From: Liriodendron chinense
Lineage: Eukaryota; Streptophyta; Magnoliopsida; Magnoliales; Magnoliaceae
DNA: 64,000 nt
Reading direction: 5' to 3'
Assembly (NCBI GenBank): GCA_003013855.2
Contig: ML058477.1
Span: forward strand, 3,596,001 to 3,660,000
Position numbers and translations under genes: made by a program. Under the pieces are notes generated by a model, which searched no databases, was not told the origin of the DNA, and worked only from the letters and a program-made list of their open reading frames with translations. This document shows, in pieces, positions 20,031 to 32,154 of this stretch. Numbering within the stretch: position 1 is the first letter of the stretch; every line of letters begins with the position of its first letter.

Positions 20031-21356
20031 TTACTTTTTCCAATGTGTAGCAATCGTACCTGTAGCAAGATAGTTAGCAATGTCTACATACCATGGCAAT
20101 TGGGAGACGTTAAAAAGTTGTTCATCAGGGAACATGTCATTGATCGCTGTCGTCTCAGGGGAATCAGTGAGAACAAGTTGAGAGAAATGGTCAGCCACTA
20201 CATTTTCTATTCCTTTCTTATCACGTATCACTATGTCAAATTCTTGGAGTAAAAGGATCCATCTTAACAACCGTGGTTTAGCATCCTTCTTAGAGAGAAG
20301 GTACTTAAGCGCGGCATGGTCGGTGAATATGATGATCTTGGATCCAATCAAGTAGGACCTAAACTTGTCTAAGGCAAAAACTACAGCTAAAAGTTCTTTT
20401 TCTGTAGTAGTGTAGTTTGCTTGGGCTGAGTTTAAGGTTCTACTTGCATAGTAGATAACACATGGCTTCTTCTCTTTTCTTTGGCCTAGCAAAGCCCCAA
20501 TAGCATAGTCGCTTGCATCGCACATAATTTCAAAAGGAAGGCTCCAATTAGGTGGTTGCATTATGGGAGCACATGTCAACATACCTTTAAGTTTGGTAAA
20601 GGCATTTTGACAATCTTCATTCCACTCGAATGAGTTCTCCTTTTGAAGTAGGTTACGTAAAGGACGAGAGAGTGAACTGAAGTCCTTTATGAACCGTTTA
20701 TAAAATCCGACGTGTCCCAAAAAGGACCGCACATCTCTTATGCTTTTGGGTGGTGGAAGGTTAGAGATGAGATCAATTTTAGCTTTGTCCACCTCGATTC
20801 CGTTTTGTGAGACTATGTGACCAAGTACAATTCCCTTTTGAACCATGAAGTGACATTTCTCCCAATTCAACACAAGGTTCTTCTCCTCACATCTTTTCAA
20901 CACAGATTTCAAGTGCACCAGGCACTCATCAAAGCTACAACCAAATACAGAGAAATCATCCATAAAGACTTCGAGAATTGTCCCCACCATATCAGAAAAG
21001 ATACTCATCATGCAACGCTGAAAAGTGGCTAGGGCATTGCATAGTCCAAACAGCATCCGTCGATAGGCGAAGATACCGAATGGACATGTGAATGTAGTCT
21101 TTTCTTGGTCTTCTAGGGCGATCTCTATTTGGTTTTAAATAGCCATCAAGGAAGCAAAATTGGGAATGACCCGCCAACCTTTCTAAAATTTGATCAACAA
21201 ATGGTAGGGGAAAGGGTCTTTCCTTGTAACTGTGTTTAGCTTCCTGTAGTCAATGTACATTCTTCAACCGGTAGTGACTCTAGTTGGTACGAGTTCACTA
21301 TTGGCATTGGCTACGATGGTTATTCCGAATTTCTTAGGCACCACTTGAGTTGAGCT
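20031..21356 (-). pseudogene. Reverse transcriptase-RNase H of Athila element B
   Basis: The main open part (20031-21056, 342 aa) has the catalytic 'FMDDFSVFG' (residues 31-34), the connection 'SFLGHVGFYKRFIKDFS' and an RNase H with all four acids: Asp180 in 'CDASDYAIGALL', Glu219 in 'TTTEKELLAV', Asp246 in 'IIFTDHAAL' and Asp289 in 'NVVADH'. The upstream RT part lies in other frames. 'RKDPFPLPFVDQILERLAGH' is visible at about 21170-21230, then a small frameshifting deletion falls at about 21135-21145 in the segment between 'FLDGY' and 'IEIA'. RT synthesises element cDNA and RNase H removes the RNA strand. The frameshift and the stop at 20031 make the polyprotein non-functional as it stands. 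Confidence 0.9.
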
Positions 21357-21359
21357 CAC

Positions 21360-22121
21360 CTATTGACTATCGGATATTGGGTAAATAATACCCACATCCA
21401 ATAGTTTCACCACTTCGGCCTTAACCATATCCTTCATGTTTGGATTGAGTCGTCTTTGTAGTTGCCTAGATGTCTTCGCATTCTCCTCAAGGTGTATGCG
21501 ATGAGTACAAATCAGTGGGTCTATGCCTTTGAGATCCGCAATCGACCATCCAATAGCACTCTTATGCTTTATTAGAGTGGCTATTAGCCTAATCTCTTGT
21601 TCCTCATCCAAGTGGGAAGAAATCACCACCGGATATGTCTCATGTCGACCTAAATATACATATTTCAGCTCACTTGGTAATGGTTTTAGGTCAAGTGTCG
21701 GTGCCTTCATATTGGATGTGAGGGGCTTGTTCTCGTTTAAGGGTAACGGTTGAAATAGTGCCCTCCATCTTTTGTTATCAAGTACCGGCATCACATCTAA
21801 AATGGCATCCATCTCTCGTATTGTGTCATCATTTATCTCATGACAGTGGGCCACACATGCTTCCAAAGGGTCGGAATATAATGTCAGGGGGAATGTATCC
21901 TCCACGAATGATTCAATCACATTTATATCGTGGATCTCATCATCAACTTCCCGTGGTTGTTTGTATAAATCAAATATATTCAGCTCGAGAGTCATATTTC
22001 CAAAGGACATTTGTACAAGCCCATTTCTAGAATTGATAATCGCATTGGAAGTAGCTAGATAAGGGCGGGCAATTATGACAGGAATTTGAGCACCGATACC
22101 TATCATGGGATGTGTATCCAA
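21360..22121 (-). pseudogene. Protease-RT linker of Athila element B
   Basis: This 253-aa frame links protease and RT. It contains 'SDPLEACVAHC', 'EMDAILDVMPVLDNKRWRALFQPLPLNE', 'LPSELKYVYLG', 'HKSAIGWSIADLKGI' and 'CTHRIHLEE', the conserved lead-in to the Athila RT palm. It ends at a stop at 21360, just before the RT N-terminal motifs. The homologous but divergent segment of element C is at 31534-32061, which helps classify C. Confidence 0.85.
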
Positions 22122-22207
22122 GACAATAAAGTCTACTGGGTAGTAGAATTTATCAACTTAGACTAAAACATCCTCAATCCAAACATTCTCTTGGTATACG
22201 AATAGAT

Positions 22208-22873
22208 CTATTCACCTAACCCAAGTTGTTCATAAACCGAGTACGGAATGAGGTTAACACTTGCCCCTAAATCAAGTAATGCTTGTTTAATCCGGTAATC
22301 TCCTATGATGCCTGAGATGGTTGGACTACTCGGATCCTTGTATTTTTGGGGCACCTTTTGTTTGATAATAGCACTCAAATTCTCAGTCAAAAGTACTTTG
22401 TTGTGAACATTGCGTTTCCTTTTGACCGTACACAATTCCTTTAGAAATTTAGCATAGGATGGTATTTGCTTTATGGCATCTAACAACGGTATGTTAATCT
22501 TTACTTGCTTAAAAACCTCTAAAATTTCCATGTTTTTGTCTAAAGGTTTGGGTGAAATCAACCTTTGGGGAAACGGGGCAACCGGCTTGTATTGCCTTTC
22601 CAGTTCTTTCTCTTGTGGAGTGTTGTTCGGGCTATCATCCTCTTTGGGATTTTTCGGATCCTTAGGCTTTGGGGCCTTCACAGGATTAGATTTATCAATT
22701 ATTTTCCCACTTCTCAATGTGGTGATAGCTTGAACATGCTTCGTATGTTGGGAGGATAAGCTTGCGTCTTGTATCTCAAATTGGGTTCTTGGGTTAGGAA
22801 GAGGTTGGGCAGGAAGTATGCCTTTTTCCCTAACACTGAGGTAAGATTCAACTTTAGCCATTGAGGTTTTCAA
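22208..22873 (-). pseudogene. Gag C-terminus and protease of Athila element B
   Basis: A 221-aa frame. The N-terminal part is the basic, proline-rich gag tail ('VKAPKPKDPKNPKEDD'), then 'FKQVKINIPLLDAIKQIPSYAKFLKELCT', a signature of Athila gag-pro. The protease active-site segment 'LLDLGASVNLIPYS' (residues 200-213) has Asp-Leu-Gly, the form common in this lineage. The family protease cuts the Gag-Pol polyprotein. An in-frame stop at 22208 truncates the protease, and another stop lies at about 22160 before the linker frame resumes at 22121. Confidence 0.88.
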
Positions 22874-23403
22874 GTCTTGATGGCTTGAGTTGAATTTTGA
22901 TTAAATTTCAATTGCTCTTGCATCAACCCATCAATTTTCAGAGAATTAGTCTTGTCGTACACAACTTGAACTGATACGAATGCACCCAACATCTCTAGTG
23001 TAGCTTTTGGTGTAATGACTAGGGATTGACCTAGTAAAGGTTGAGCTTGAGGGGTATTGTTTGAATTCGCAGTGGGTCTATTCCTCCAACTGAAGTTGGG
23101 ATGGTTCTTCCAACTAGAATTATATGTGTTTGAGTTTGGAGCATTAAATTGCCATTGATAATTATTTATGGCGTTTGATTGTTCTTGTAAGATGTCTTGG
23201 ACTGCTGAAATTGTGGGACAATCTTGTGTTGCATATTGATTTCCGGCACAAATTCCACAAATAGTTTCAACGTCTTTTGAGTTGATCGTCTCTCCTTTCT
23301 TTAATTCCATGGCCTCGACTTTTTTTGTGAGGCTAGCCACATGTGCACTTATATTATCTTCCTCTGTGAGGACATAAATTCCTCATTTTTCCTTTTGTTG
23401 GCT
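22870..23403 (-). pseudogene. Gag nucleocapsid region of Athila element B
   Basis: The open part (22870-23340, 156 aa) starts 'ASLTKKVEAMELKKGE' and has a zinc knuckle 'CGICAGNQYATQDCP' in which the expected His reads Tyr. 'NTYNSSWKNHPNFSWRNRP' follows, typical of Athila. Homology extends upstream on the minus strand to about 23400 (a 'GIYVLTEEDNI' stretch after a stop at about 23385). There the foreign insertion 23404-27150 separates it from the gag capsid region at 27151-28110. Confidence 0.88.
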
Positions 23404-23832
23404 TGTAAGACCCGTACCCTTATTTGCCCTCTGTATGCTTAATTTCCGGTGCTGGTACGTCCCGGATGGACCAGATTAGCGAGCCTTGATCGCGACCCTG
23501 TTTTAGTACCGCATCGACCCGAGACCTATACCCCGTCGACCGCGTAGGCGCTGCGATTCCAACGCCGCGCGGCACGCCCCATTGCGATACCCGGTGTGTA
23601 AGTTGTGTCATTTGCGTAATCCGAGGTGGGCCGCGCAACACGCGTGTGGCGTGGGCCCCACTTACACAAATTCCAAGATCATGTCAAATCAATCAAATCC
23701 ATCACCATCACTCTCACCCATACCCCTACTCTACACACCCCATACCCCCCATCCCTCTCTCACCTCCCAAAGTCAACTCTACCCATACCCCCATACCCCT
23801 CTCCCATGCTAGCCATCATCACCCCCCCATGA

Positions 23833-23837
<5 letters not shown>

Positions 23838-23875
<38 letters not shown>

Positions 23876-23901
23876 CCCCCCCCCCCCCCCCCCCCCCCCC
23901 C
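23838..23901. repeat. (CT)n followed by a C homopolymer of about 29
   Basis: Perfect CT repeats from about 23838 to 23872 run directly into about 29 consecutive C (23873-23901). The homopolymer length may be affected by sequencing error. Confidence 0.9.
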
Positions 23902-24429
23902 ATACATGTCCATACGTAGGGGGAGAGGAGAGCTCATTTCAAATTTCAGGAGCTAGAAGAGAAAGGAGAGAGAAAGAGAGAAAGAGATTTGAGAGGAGAG
24001 AGAAAGAGAAAGATTTGAGAGAAGAGAGAGATTTGAGTGATCAAGAGAGAGATTAAAAAGATTGAGGGTGGAGATCCAAGCTTGGAGGGCCCCAACCATC
24101 ATCCGGACCGTCCGGACGTCCGATCGTCAACCCGATCCAATCCAACCGTCCAACCATCCATCAAGGAGAGTGCAAGGGGCATAAAGCCCCCATTTTTCTT
24201 AATTTACTTCCTTTTTCTTTGTTTTCTTTTGGGCCCATCTGGTGGTGGACAACCTGATGGATGGATTGGATCATCCATGAATGGGCCCACCTACCTGAAA
24301 TAAAATAATAATAATAATAATAGTAATATTAAAATAAATATAAAAAAAACCTAGACGCTGGACGTTCTCAGCGTCACTGATGCTGGAACTGTCTAGCGTC
24401 CAAGCTTCCCAAACCAAAGGAGTGGGGTC

Positions 24430-25800
24430 CCCACTCGTGGGACCCACCTTGATGTATGCATCCAATCCACGCCATCCAGCTGTTTCTCCATCCCATTTTA
24501 GGGCCAGGGCCAAAATATGAAGCCGATCCAAATCTTAAGTGGACCGCACCGCATAAAACAGTGGAAATAATGATTTCTACTGTCAGAAATTCTTCGGCCC
24601 ACTTTGAAGTTTCTAGACCAAATCATATACCCAATATTGGGCTCATTGGGCCCAAAATGAGATGGCCCAGCTGATAGACGGAGTGGATCACCCTTATGTG
24701 GGCCCCACTCGATGAAAAGCATGGATAAAAAAAAAAAGAAAAGAAGAAGAAAAAGGAAAGAGAGGCAGAGGTGCTTCTGACGCGGGAAGTACCAGCTTCC
24801 AGGACGCTGGCTCGTGCCAGCTGGTGGCCCACTCGTGGGTCCCACCATGATGCACGTACTGTATCCACACCGTCCATCCATTTGGGGAGATCATTTTAGG
24901 GCATGATCCCAAGAATGAGTCAGATCCAAGTCTTAAGGGGGCCCCACCACAGAAAATAGTAGGGACAGCGGCCCTACCGTTGAAACCTTCTTATGGCCCA
25001 CCATGATGTTTATTTGAGATCCAACCTGTTCATAAGTTCACACATGCAGGGGAGAAGGGAAAACAAAAATATCAGCTTGATCGGGAACTTCTGTGGGCCC
25101 CGCTTGTAAAAAAAATAAAAAATAAAAATAAAAATAAAACGACCGCTGGACAGACAGTGTCCAGGGGACGCTGCTGCCCAGCAGCCTTGTGGGCGTCACC
25201 ATGGGTCCCACTCGTTGGGCCCACCTAGAATGTATGTGCCTTATCGATTCCCTCCATATGTTTTTCCAGCTCATCTTAGTGGCTGAGCCCAAAATTTAAG
25301 CATATCCAAATGGCAAGTGGGCCATGCCACGGGACAACAGTGGAAATAATGATCTCCACCGTTGAAACCTTCCCTCCCAGTCCTACAATGATGTTTATTT
25401 GTCACCCAACCTATTCATAAGTGGCTGGGCCCAAAATTTAAGCATATCCTAATGTCAAGTGGACCATGCCACAGTGGGGATAATGATTTCAAACGTTAAA
25501 ACCTTTTCAGGTTCTACAGTGATGTTTATTTGCCATCCAATCTGTTCATAAGATCACATGGATATGGATGAATGAGAAAACACAAATATCTACTTGATTC
25601 AAAACTTATTGGGACCAGATGGGTACCACGCTGCCCAGCAGGTGGCCCACCCTATGGGTCCCAACGTGATGTATCTATTAGCTCCACCATGATGTATCTG
25701 TTTTATTCATGCTGCCTATCTATTTTTCCATATTATTTTAGATACAGCCCCAACAATGAGGCAAATTCAGATGTTAGATGGACCACACCCGCAGGGAATA
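24430..25800. repeat. Degenerate tandem repeats of 'gtgggacccacc...gatgt' type
   Basis: About four diverged units begin around 'cactcgtggg(t)cccacc' (24434, 24830, 25198 and about 25645). They continue with 'tccatcc...cattttag', a 'gcccaa(a/g)a' segment, a 'cttaagtggacc(g)cacc' segment and 'gaaaccttc...ccaccatgatgtttatttg'. Spacing is 370-450 bp. They lie within the LTR-like insertion. Confidence 0.6.
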
Positions 25801-27150
25801 GTGGTCATTGATGCCCACCATGGTTCCTTCTTTGATATATATGTTTTATCCATGCCGTACACGTATTTTGACGGCCTATCTTGTATGTGCAGGCCCAAGT
25901 ATGGGGCCGATGTGGTCTCAAGTGGGCTATGCCACGAAGACCTTTACATTTCCAATGGGACCCATAGTCCGGGTCCCACTCTCTATATATATTGGGCCTT
26001 TTAAGGCCAATGTTACATAATATGTTTGATAACATGCTAGTATGATTAGCTTGATATGTCACACTGATAACATGCTTAGTATAATGAATACCATGCTCAT
26101 TCATATGCCCATACGCATCATTTGTATGCCTGTTATGGATCATGATTAACCATAGCATATGCTAGTTGGCTTGTTATACTTAGGGGACCCGTGTGAGACA
26201 GGGTCGCCCCACATGATTGTGCAGTATGCATAAGTTTGGTGCATGATTTGGATTGTATGACTCATGCATTTCGCATTATGTATGTCACGATCGCTTTCAC
26301 ACCCTAGCAGCATCGGGGTGGTGGCCACCATAGTCACATCATGGTTGGCAGTATTGGACACCAGAAACTTATTCTAGTACGTGGGCGCTATGGATGTCCT
26401 TGAGTGAAAGTCCCTAAACCTTGTGGTACCAGTAGGATGCTCCAGCGTCGAGACCGAGTGGATAACATGAGTGCCCGTGTGCCAAATACCAGTAGGCCGC
26501 GTCTCCCACTGTGTCGAGGTCGGTTGGAAAGGGGTGTGACCTTATCCGCCCGGGTGCAGTGGGCTGTAAGCTAGGTCGAGTCTAACCAGCTCATGGAATG
26601 GGTCCGCTATCGGCGAGCCGGGTGGGCATTGGCATACCACTGACGAGGCGGATAGTGAGGTCTTTTCTACTCGCTTGGTTATGCGCGCGATGTGCGGCGG
26701 CCAGTATTAGAGTATACTAGACCTCGGTGATGTCCCAGATGAGAACTATTTTGATATGTGGATCAGTTGAGGATTGACATGTTTGCATTGCATCTCTAGC
26801 ATGTAACACTCGGCCATGTAGGCCCTTGCATCGCATAGCCTTGGGATGGCTGATAGCATTCATGAACTTGATAACTTAGCCCTCTACTACTTTTGCTTAC
26901 TCTGATATCTGTATACTTGTCATATGCATCACACGCGCACACACGCACTCTACTGAGCTTCGTAGGAAGCTCATGCGCGTTTGTTTACACTGCAGGTACT
27001 AGGGCATATCAGCAGCGTTGAGCGCGGTTCATGTACCTGATATTTTGGACTTCTGCTACATGTTGTATTTCCCTTTCCAACACTGTACTCAACAAACTTA
27101 TTAGTGGATATTTGATGATGTTTTATGGTTTTGATTATGCTCCTATACAA

Positions 27151-28110
27151 AAAAAAATTTACCCTGAAAATCCTCCTGGTAGGATCCCAGGATCGGAACC
27201 TGGCACATGAGAGCTAGGAGCCGAGAATGGGGTACTACGGAGGCTGTTGGCACCAAGGTCAGCGATCGGGAATTTGTTGGTCTAGATGTATCCCAAGACT
27301 GTGCATTCTCGGCCAATTCATCAAGATAATCCCATGCTTCTTCAGCTTCCTTATTCATGAATTCTCCATTACACATCATCTCTACAAATTGGCGCATCGG
27401 TGAAGTCAGTCCTTCATAGAAAAAGCTTATAACCCGCCAAATTTTTTAGCCATGATGTGGGCATGCATTTAATAAGTCCTTAAACCTCTCCCAACATTGG
27501 AAGAAGGTCTTCCAATGTTCGTTTTGTGAGTAGAGAAGAACTTTTTAATGAACTCCCTAGACATCTCAGTCCATGTACCAATTAATCTTGGCCTTAATGC
27601 ATGAAGCCAACCTTTAGCTTTATCTTTAAGGGTAAAAGGAAATAATTTAAGTCTCACCACATCATTAGTTACGTTTGCAAAGTGCATGGTGGCTATCACC
27701 TCATTAAATTCCTTAAGGTGTTGATACGCACTTTCACTGTCTAATCCATGGAATCTTGGGAGGAGTTGGATTACTCCCGGTTTCAAATCTACGTTCCCTG
27801 CATTTTGTGGAAAAACTATGCATGAGGGAGTGCTCGCTCTTGTTGGTTGCAAGTAATCACGTAATGTTCTTGGTCGGGGAACATTCTCAACAACATTCTC
27901 TCCCGTTTCGGTTTGGTTTTGGCCTAGATTTTGATTGGCCATAGGATTGGGTTGATTTATAGCCATACTTTCAGACAAAATTGGAGAATTTAAATGTCTC
28001 CTAGCACGTGGTTCTCTATCAATTCCTTCTACTATCCCCCCTTCACTAATGAGTCGGTTATTAGAATCCCGAGCCCAATGTGGCATGCAAATTCTAAAAG
28101 AATGAAACAA
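27151..28110 (-). pseudogene. Gag (matrix/capsid) of Athila element B
   Basis: The N-terminal frame (27469-28110) has 'PRTLRDYLQPTRA', 'GVIQLLPRFHGLDSE' and 'VRLKLFPFTLKDKAKGWLHAL', the conserved Athila capsid core, followed by 'EFIKKFFSTHKT'. A frame change near 27480 leads to a second part (27143-27397) with 'FVEMMCNGEFMNKEAEEAWDYLDELAENAQSWDT', where the motif as a whole continues the capsid. Gag forms the virus-like particle that packages element RNA. The gene is cut at about 27150 by the 3.7 kb insertion. Confidence 0.9.
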
Positions 28111-28626
28111 AAAGAATTCTTTCTTCCTTCCTTCACTTCTCTCTAAGACCGAAGCACAAGGTGTCTTGCAATGGCTGAGCCAGAAGCAAGGATAGAGACC
28201 GATTTCTCATGGTCAATAGGGGTTCAGAGAACTCCCCACCCACTCTTTGAATCTTTTGAGAAAAGTGCAGAAAAAGAAGAAAGAGGAATAAAGTTGAGAA
28301 GAGAAATCTCTGAGCACAAAGTGATCCAAGACGGCACTGTCAACCAATAGGAATCAAGGTGGCACAAGGCCAACCTATCAGAGATCCAAAAAGGAGTCTC
28401 CACCCACTCTACGAGAGATGAATATGAAGGAAATGAATAGGGGGAGAAGAAGAGTAAGGTTAGAAAGATAAAACCTGATTTGAGAACTTAAAATCCTTAA
28501 CTTCTTCTTTAACTTCCTAAAATCCCTGCAAAAGAAAAAAAAATCAAAATAAAACAAACTAAGTTAGTACTATTCCTAAAAATTTCAATAGAAACTATCT
28601 TTATAAATTCTGTAAAGACCGTCAAA
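28111..28626 (-). other. 5' leader of Athila element B
   Basis: This is the untranslated stretch between primer-binding site and gag. It is nearly identical to 15600-16124. Several short upstream ATGs on the minus strand have no conserved product. Confidence 0.7.
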
Positions 28627-28645
28627 GTCCCCGGCAGCGGCGCCA
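28627..28645 (-). other. Primer-binding site of element B
   Basis: The minus-strand TGGCGCCGCTGCCGGGGAC starts 6 bp inside the 5' LTR end, identical to the site at 16125-16143. Confidence 0.9.
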
Positions 28646-28651
28646 AAAACT

Positions 28652-30184
28652 TGTTCGCTTCCCCAAGTGTAGGGTTGCGATGTAGTAATAATCTCGGTAA
28701 GACCGAGGTCGATCCACAGGGACTTACGTAGGAATTCACAAAACACTTCCAATGGTTCTACTAAAGAGCAAACTAACAGATTTGTAGAAGATTGATGTAA
28801 ATAGATACTATTAAACTAAATTGAAAGTAATCGATTAATAAAAAGGCACTAGGGGTTCAAGGATCCACTTGTAGCAATCCTTGATGCTCAATTCACTGTG
28901 GTTTCTCACTTTCTCAGCTAGAATTGAAATTAAGTTCTATCTAGCCGGATGATAGAGCAGTTAAAACAGTCAATCTGTCATATGTATGAGTCATGTACAT
29001 GATTCTCTCAATACAAGCTAGGACTTGAGCACACTCAATTGCATAGGTCAGTCCCAATTCCAATAGGTTAGGATCACAAGCAGAACCATCATTAAATCCT
29101 GTCACAAGATAAAACTAGATCATGATTTGAACTTGATCCAAATCACATACACAATCTTACATAATCCAGAATTTTCAGAAAAATAGAACTTTTGGTAAGA
29201 AGCTCCCACATGAAAATCATAGATCTAGAGCGTATTTAATCCAATTCCTCGGATCATACAGGTCTAGACTAGCTCAAAACAATTAAGAACACAAGCAATT
29301 CTTTTAAACATCCATGAGCCATCATAAGACTAAGGAAAAGCACTTTGAACTTTATTTAAACTTCAAACCATTGTTCTTCACTAATAATTCAACTTGAAAC
29401 CAAATCAACGAATTGAAACATCTTAGACTCATTACAAGCTTCACCTCTTAGCCCTAGCTAAGAGGTTAGCCGTTCATGATCCAAGGAAACATGAAACAAA
29501 CTAAACAAAGCATAAAACTAGAAAAACAAACTAGGAGGAGTTGTAGAACTCCAAATCCGACTTCCGCCATCTCCCACCGTGCTCAATCACTTCTAGAATG
29601 CCTTAGGAAGAAGCCCTAGGTCCCCTTTTATAGCATAGTGCGGAACGTTCCAGATTGCACACGAATTCCCAGACTGCGCAGAGAAAATTGGAGCTTGTAG
29701 AACACCCACTGTTACGCAGACGACCGGTCGCACGACCGGTCTCAGCTCCTGGAGGACCGGTCGCACAACCGGTCTCAAAAACGCAAAAAACGTCCAAAGA
29801 GTTTTCATAAATTCCGAGCCCAGGATTTTAATTCAAGGACCGGTCGCACGACCGGTCTGAGTTGTGGACGACCGGTCTTGGATGGTTCAGTAAGGTTTAC
29901 AATGAGGCCCCTTCTGATGAGTGTTCGAACCGGTCGGACGACCGGTCTTGGCTGCTTTTTCCTGCATTCTTTTCTTTCTCCTTTTTCTTCCTTATTCCAT
30001 CCTTTGACGCTTGATCTTGTGATCTTTAATGCCCATAATTAGTGTCTTTAAGCCTTCTATTGATGAATCTTCACTCTCATTCCTATAACCACAAAACCAT
30101 GCATTAGTTGGGTCTTTAATCATGTATTTCAAGCATAGTTAGTGATAAAATGGGGTTAGAATATACACATTTAAGCACTCAACA
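28652..30184 (-). mobile_element. 5' LTR of Athila element B (B5), 1533 bp
   Basis: The ends match LTR B3 (TGTTGAG at 30184, GCGAACA at 28652, minus reading). Sequence identity with B3 is high apart from indels. B5 has extra ACCGGTC units (29721-29950 overall) and an intact CTCGGT-ctt-ACCGAG hairpin. The TATA box is at 29625-29632 (minus) and the CCTCTTAGC/GCTAAGAGG stem at 29444-29465. It abuts the interior of element C at 30185, which marks the insertion point of B into C. Confidence 0.9.
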
Positions 30185-31224
30185 CACAACCAGGGATTCA
30201 GTCTTCTACTTTCATATTAACGTTGATGATTGAAGAGAATGGTCAGATCAACCAAGACACTAATTTCAAACCTTGCTATTGTTCTTTCAATATTTTTCCA
30301 GCTTCCGATTTTTCTCGTCGATGGCTTTCACACTATCTCCATTTCTTGTGTCAATAGGTAGGCATTTTCGAAGCCACTATTTTTTTTTGTTGGTTCTTTT
30401 CTTCTTTCTTCTTCTTTTTCTTTTCAATCGATAACCAATAGCCGAAGATTCCAAAAGGCTCACTTTTTGCTAAAGTATTGTTCTGCAATGGTAACGACAA
30501 TGGATGAAAATCCTTGCCCCAAATTACTATGAATATTCTTTTTTTTTTTTTTTAACAAATAGACAAGGATCTCCAGGTTTGGTTCCTATCACTCTTAACA
30601 ATCATCAAGTCAACATTACAGTATCAAACTCAAATCTTAGCAGTGCAAGATGTGAACTGTGAAAATTCATGACTCAATCAATGTTTATCATTTTCTAACA
30701 GAAAATTAATGGAAGGAACTTAATTTTGAAATTTACTAAAGCAACTAAAACTCTAGACTTTAACATTCTCATTACTAAATACCTTTTCATTCTACTATTT
30801 ATTCAAAAGCACATAAATCACATAAATTCATAGATTTTTTTTTTCAAAATGATCTAAAATAACAAAAATATAAGCAATTGGAAGAATTTTTCCGCATGAA
30901 TTACTCCCCCAACCTAAATGATACATTGTCCTCAATGTTAAAATAAAATAAATGCATAGAAAATCATAATCAACATGAGAGCAGCTAATAAGGGGGAAAG
31001 TAGAGGGTAGAGATTACCTGAAAGGGTAAATTCTCAAAAATAAAAGACATGGATCCTAAACAACCTAACTAATAAATTTTTTTTTCTCTTTTTTTTTTTA
31101 AGGGGACCCCAAGTAGTGATGACAATGTGAATTGGGAATTTATTTAACTCGGGGTGCCAAGCATTTGGCTTTTATTCTGCCGTCATGGGGACTACGAACC
31201 ACTACTGCCCTGCACTCCCTCCCC
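30185..31224 (-). other. 3' untranslated part of element C, cut by element B
   Basis: AT-rich non-coding sequence with Athila-like 3' landmarks: 'acattgtcctcaatg' at about 30923 and 'cgatggctttcacact' at about 30318. It should lead to a polypurine tract and 3' LTR but is cut at 30184 by LTR B5. I see no ORF. Confidence 0.65.
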
Positions 31225-32061
31225 TCAGGAGGCAGGGCCAAAGAGATCAGTAGGAGGGCCCATATCCTCTTGTCCAAACATCAGGATAAATCCAGGGTTG
31301 GGATCTGAGTCAGTCTTGAATGCAGTTTTTTCTGCCTCATCCCCGATATTTTGCAATTCCTCGGGTTCATTTGGCTCAGATGGGACCATGAGTATGATCC
31401 AATCAATCAGAGGCGATTCCTGCCCCTTGCCTGATCCTTCGTTGAGTAGCTCAAACAAGCTCAATCCATCAAATTGATCATTTGTGATGGAATCTGAGCT
31501 ACTTTGGGTGTAAGTACCCTCTGCACTGATATATCACAATGGTGTGCAGATGAATGGATCCTTCTTCTCTTGACCACCTCGCATTCTGTTGGCGCCCTTG
31601 TGCTTTAATTTGGCAACCATGGTGGTGTTCATATTCTCTTCATCTTCCATGATTAGGGCCGAGTCTTGGTCTTCGAGCTGATAGAAGAAAATTTGGCGCT
31701 CAACAAGGATGAAGATGTAGTTAGACCCGATGGGACATGCACGAGGAATGCAATTTCGAGTCTTGAACTTTGGTGCTGCAATACTTGACGGTGAAGGCTC
31801 TGAATCGATAGAGGGAAGCTCTTCGAAATGAGGTCCCCACTGGTTTGTATCGAGCACTGAAGTTGAGTCTCGTAATGCAGTAACCACTTCCGAAATCATT
31901 TCATCATTGGAATCAACAAAGTGGTCTAAACAGACTTCCAGGGAATCGAAAGAAGATGTTATGAGAAATTCTTCCTCTATGAGGGTATCAATTGTGTCGT
32001 CCTCATGGATCTCCTCACCATCCCCTTGTTGTGTGCACATGTCATCATTGGAGTGTTGCAC
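31225..32061 (-). pseudogene. Acidic ORF of element C (protease-RT linker relic)
   Basis: Two consecutive frames in phase-related order: 31534-32061 (175 aa) and 31225-31464 (79 aa), separated by a stop at 31534. The first has 'DSLEVCLDHFVDSNDEMISEVVTALRDS' and 'LDTNQWGPHFEELP'. It aligns in order with the Athila B linker (21360-22121), then ends where the RT should begin. No RT, RNase H or integrase follows. The second ends 'GQEDMGPPTDLFGPAS'. The element therefore lost pol and kept a Gag-plus-acidic-tail protein; the role of the tail is unknown. Confidence 0.7.
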
Positions 32062-32154
32062 GTCTATGGCTTGGGAGGATTCATGTGTAGGTTCCTGAAG
32101 GTTAGAACAACTCGAATCATCCTCCTCATATTGCTCCTGAAGGTTAGGTTGAGG

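Larger units (their letters stand above)
23404..27150 (+). mobile_element. Inserted LTR-like block, Tekay/Del-like, truncated
   Basis: This block interrupts gag of element B. It starts TGTAAGACCCGTACCC, resembling starts of Tekay/Del chromovirus LTRs. It has a TATA-like ctctatatatatt at about 25981 and, near the right end, a segment with 'ggatgctccagcgtcgagacc' and 'gtgcccgtgtgcc' (26430-26490). The expected inverted 3' terminus and a matching target duplication are not found; the right edge is an A-tract at about 27150. It is probably a solo or truncated LTR. No coding capacity is recognised: the open frames are short and low-complexity. Confidence 0.5.

Noticed and set aside
23582..24056. 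Pro/His/Ser-rich plus-strand frames around the C-tract
   Set aside because: Low-complexity translation of CT, C and GA tracts; no conserved domain.
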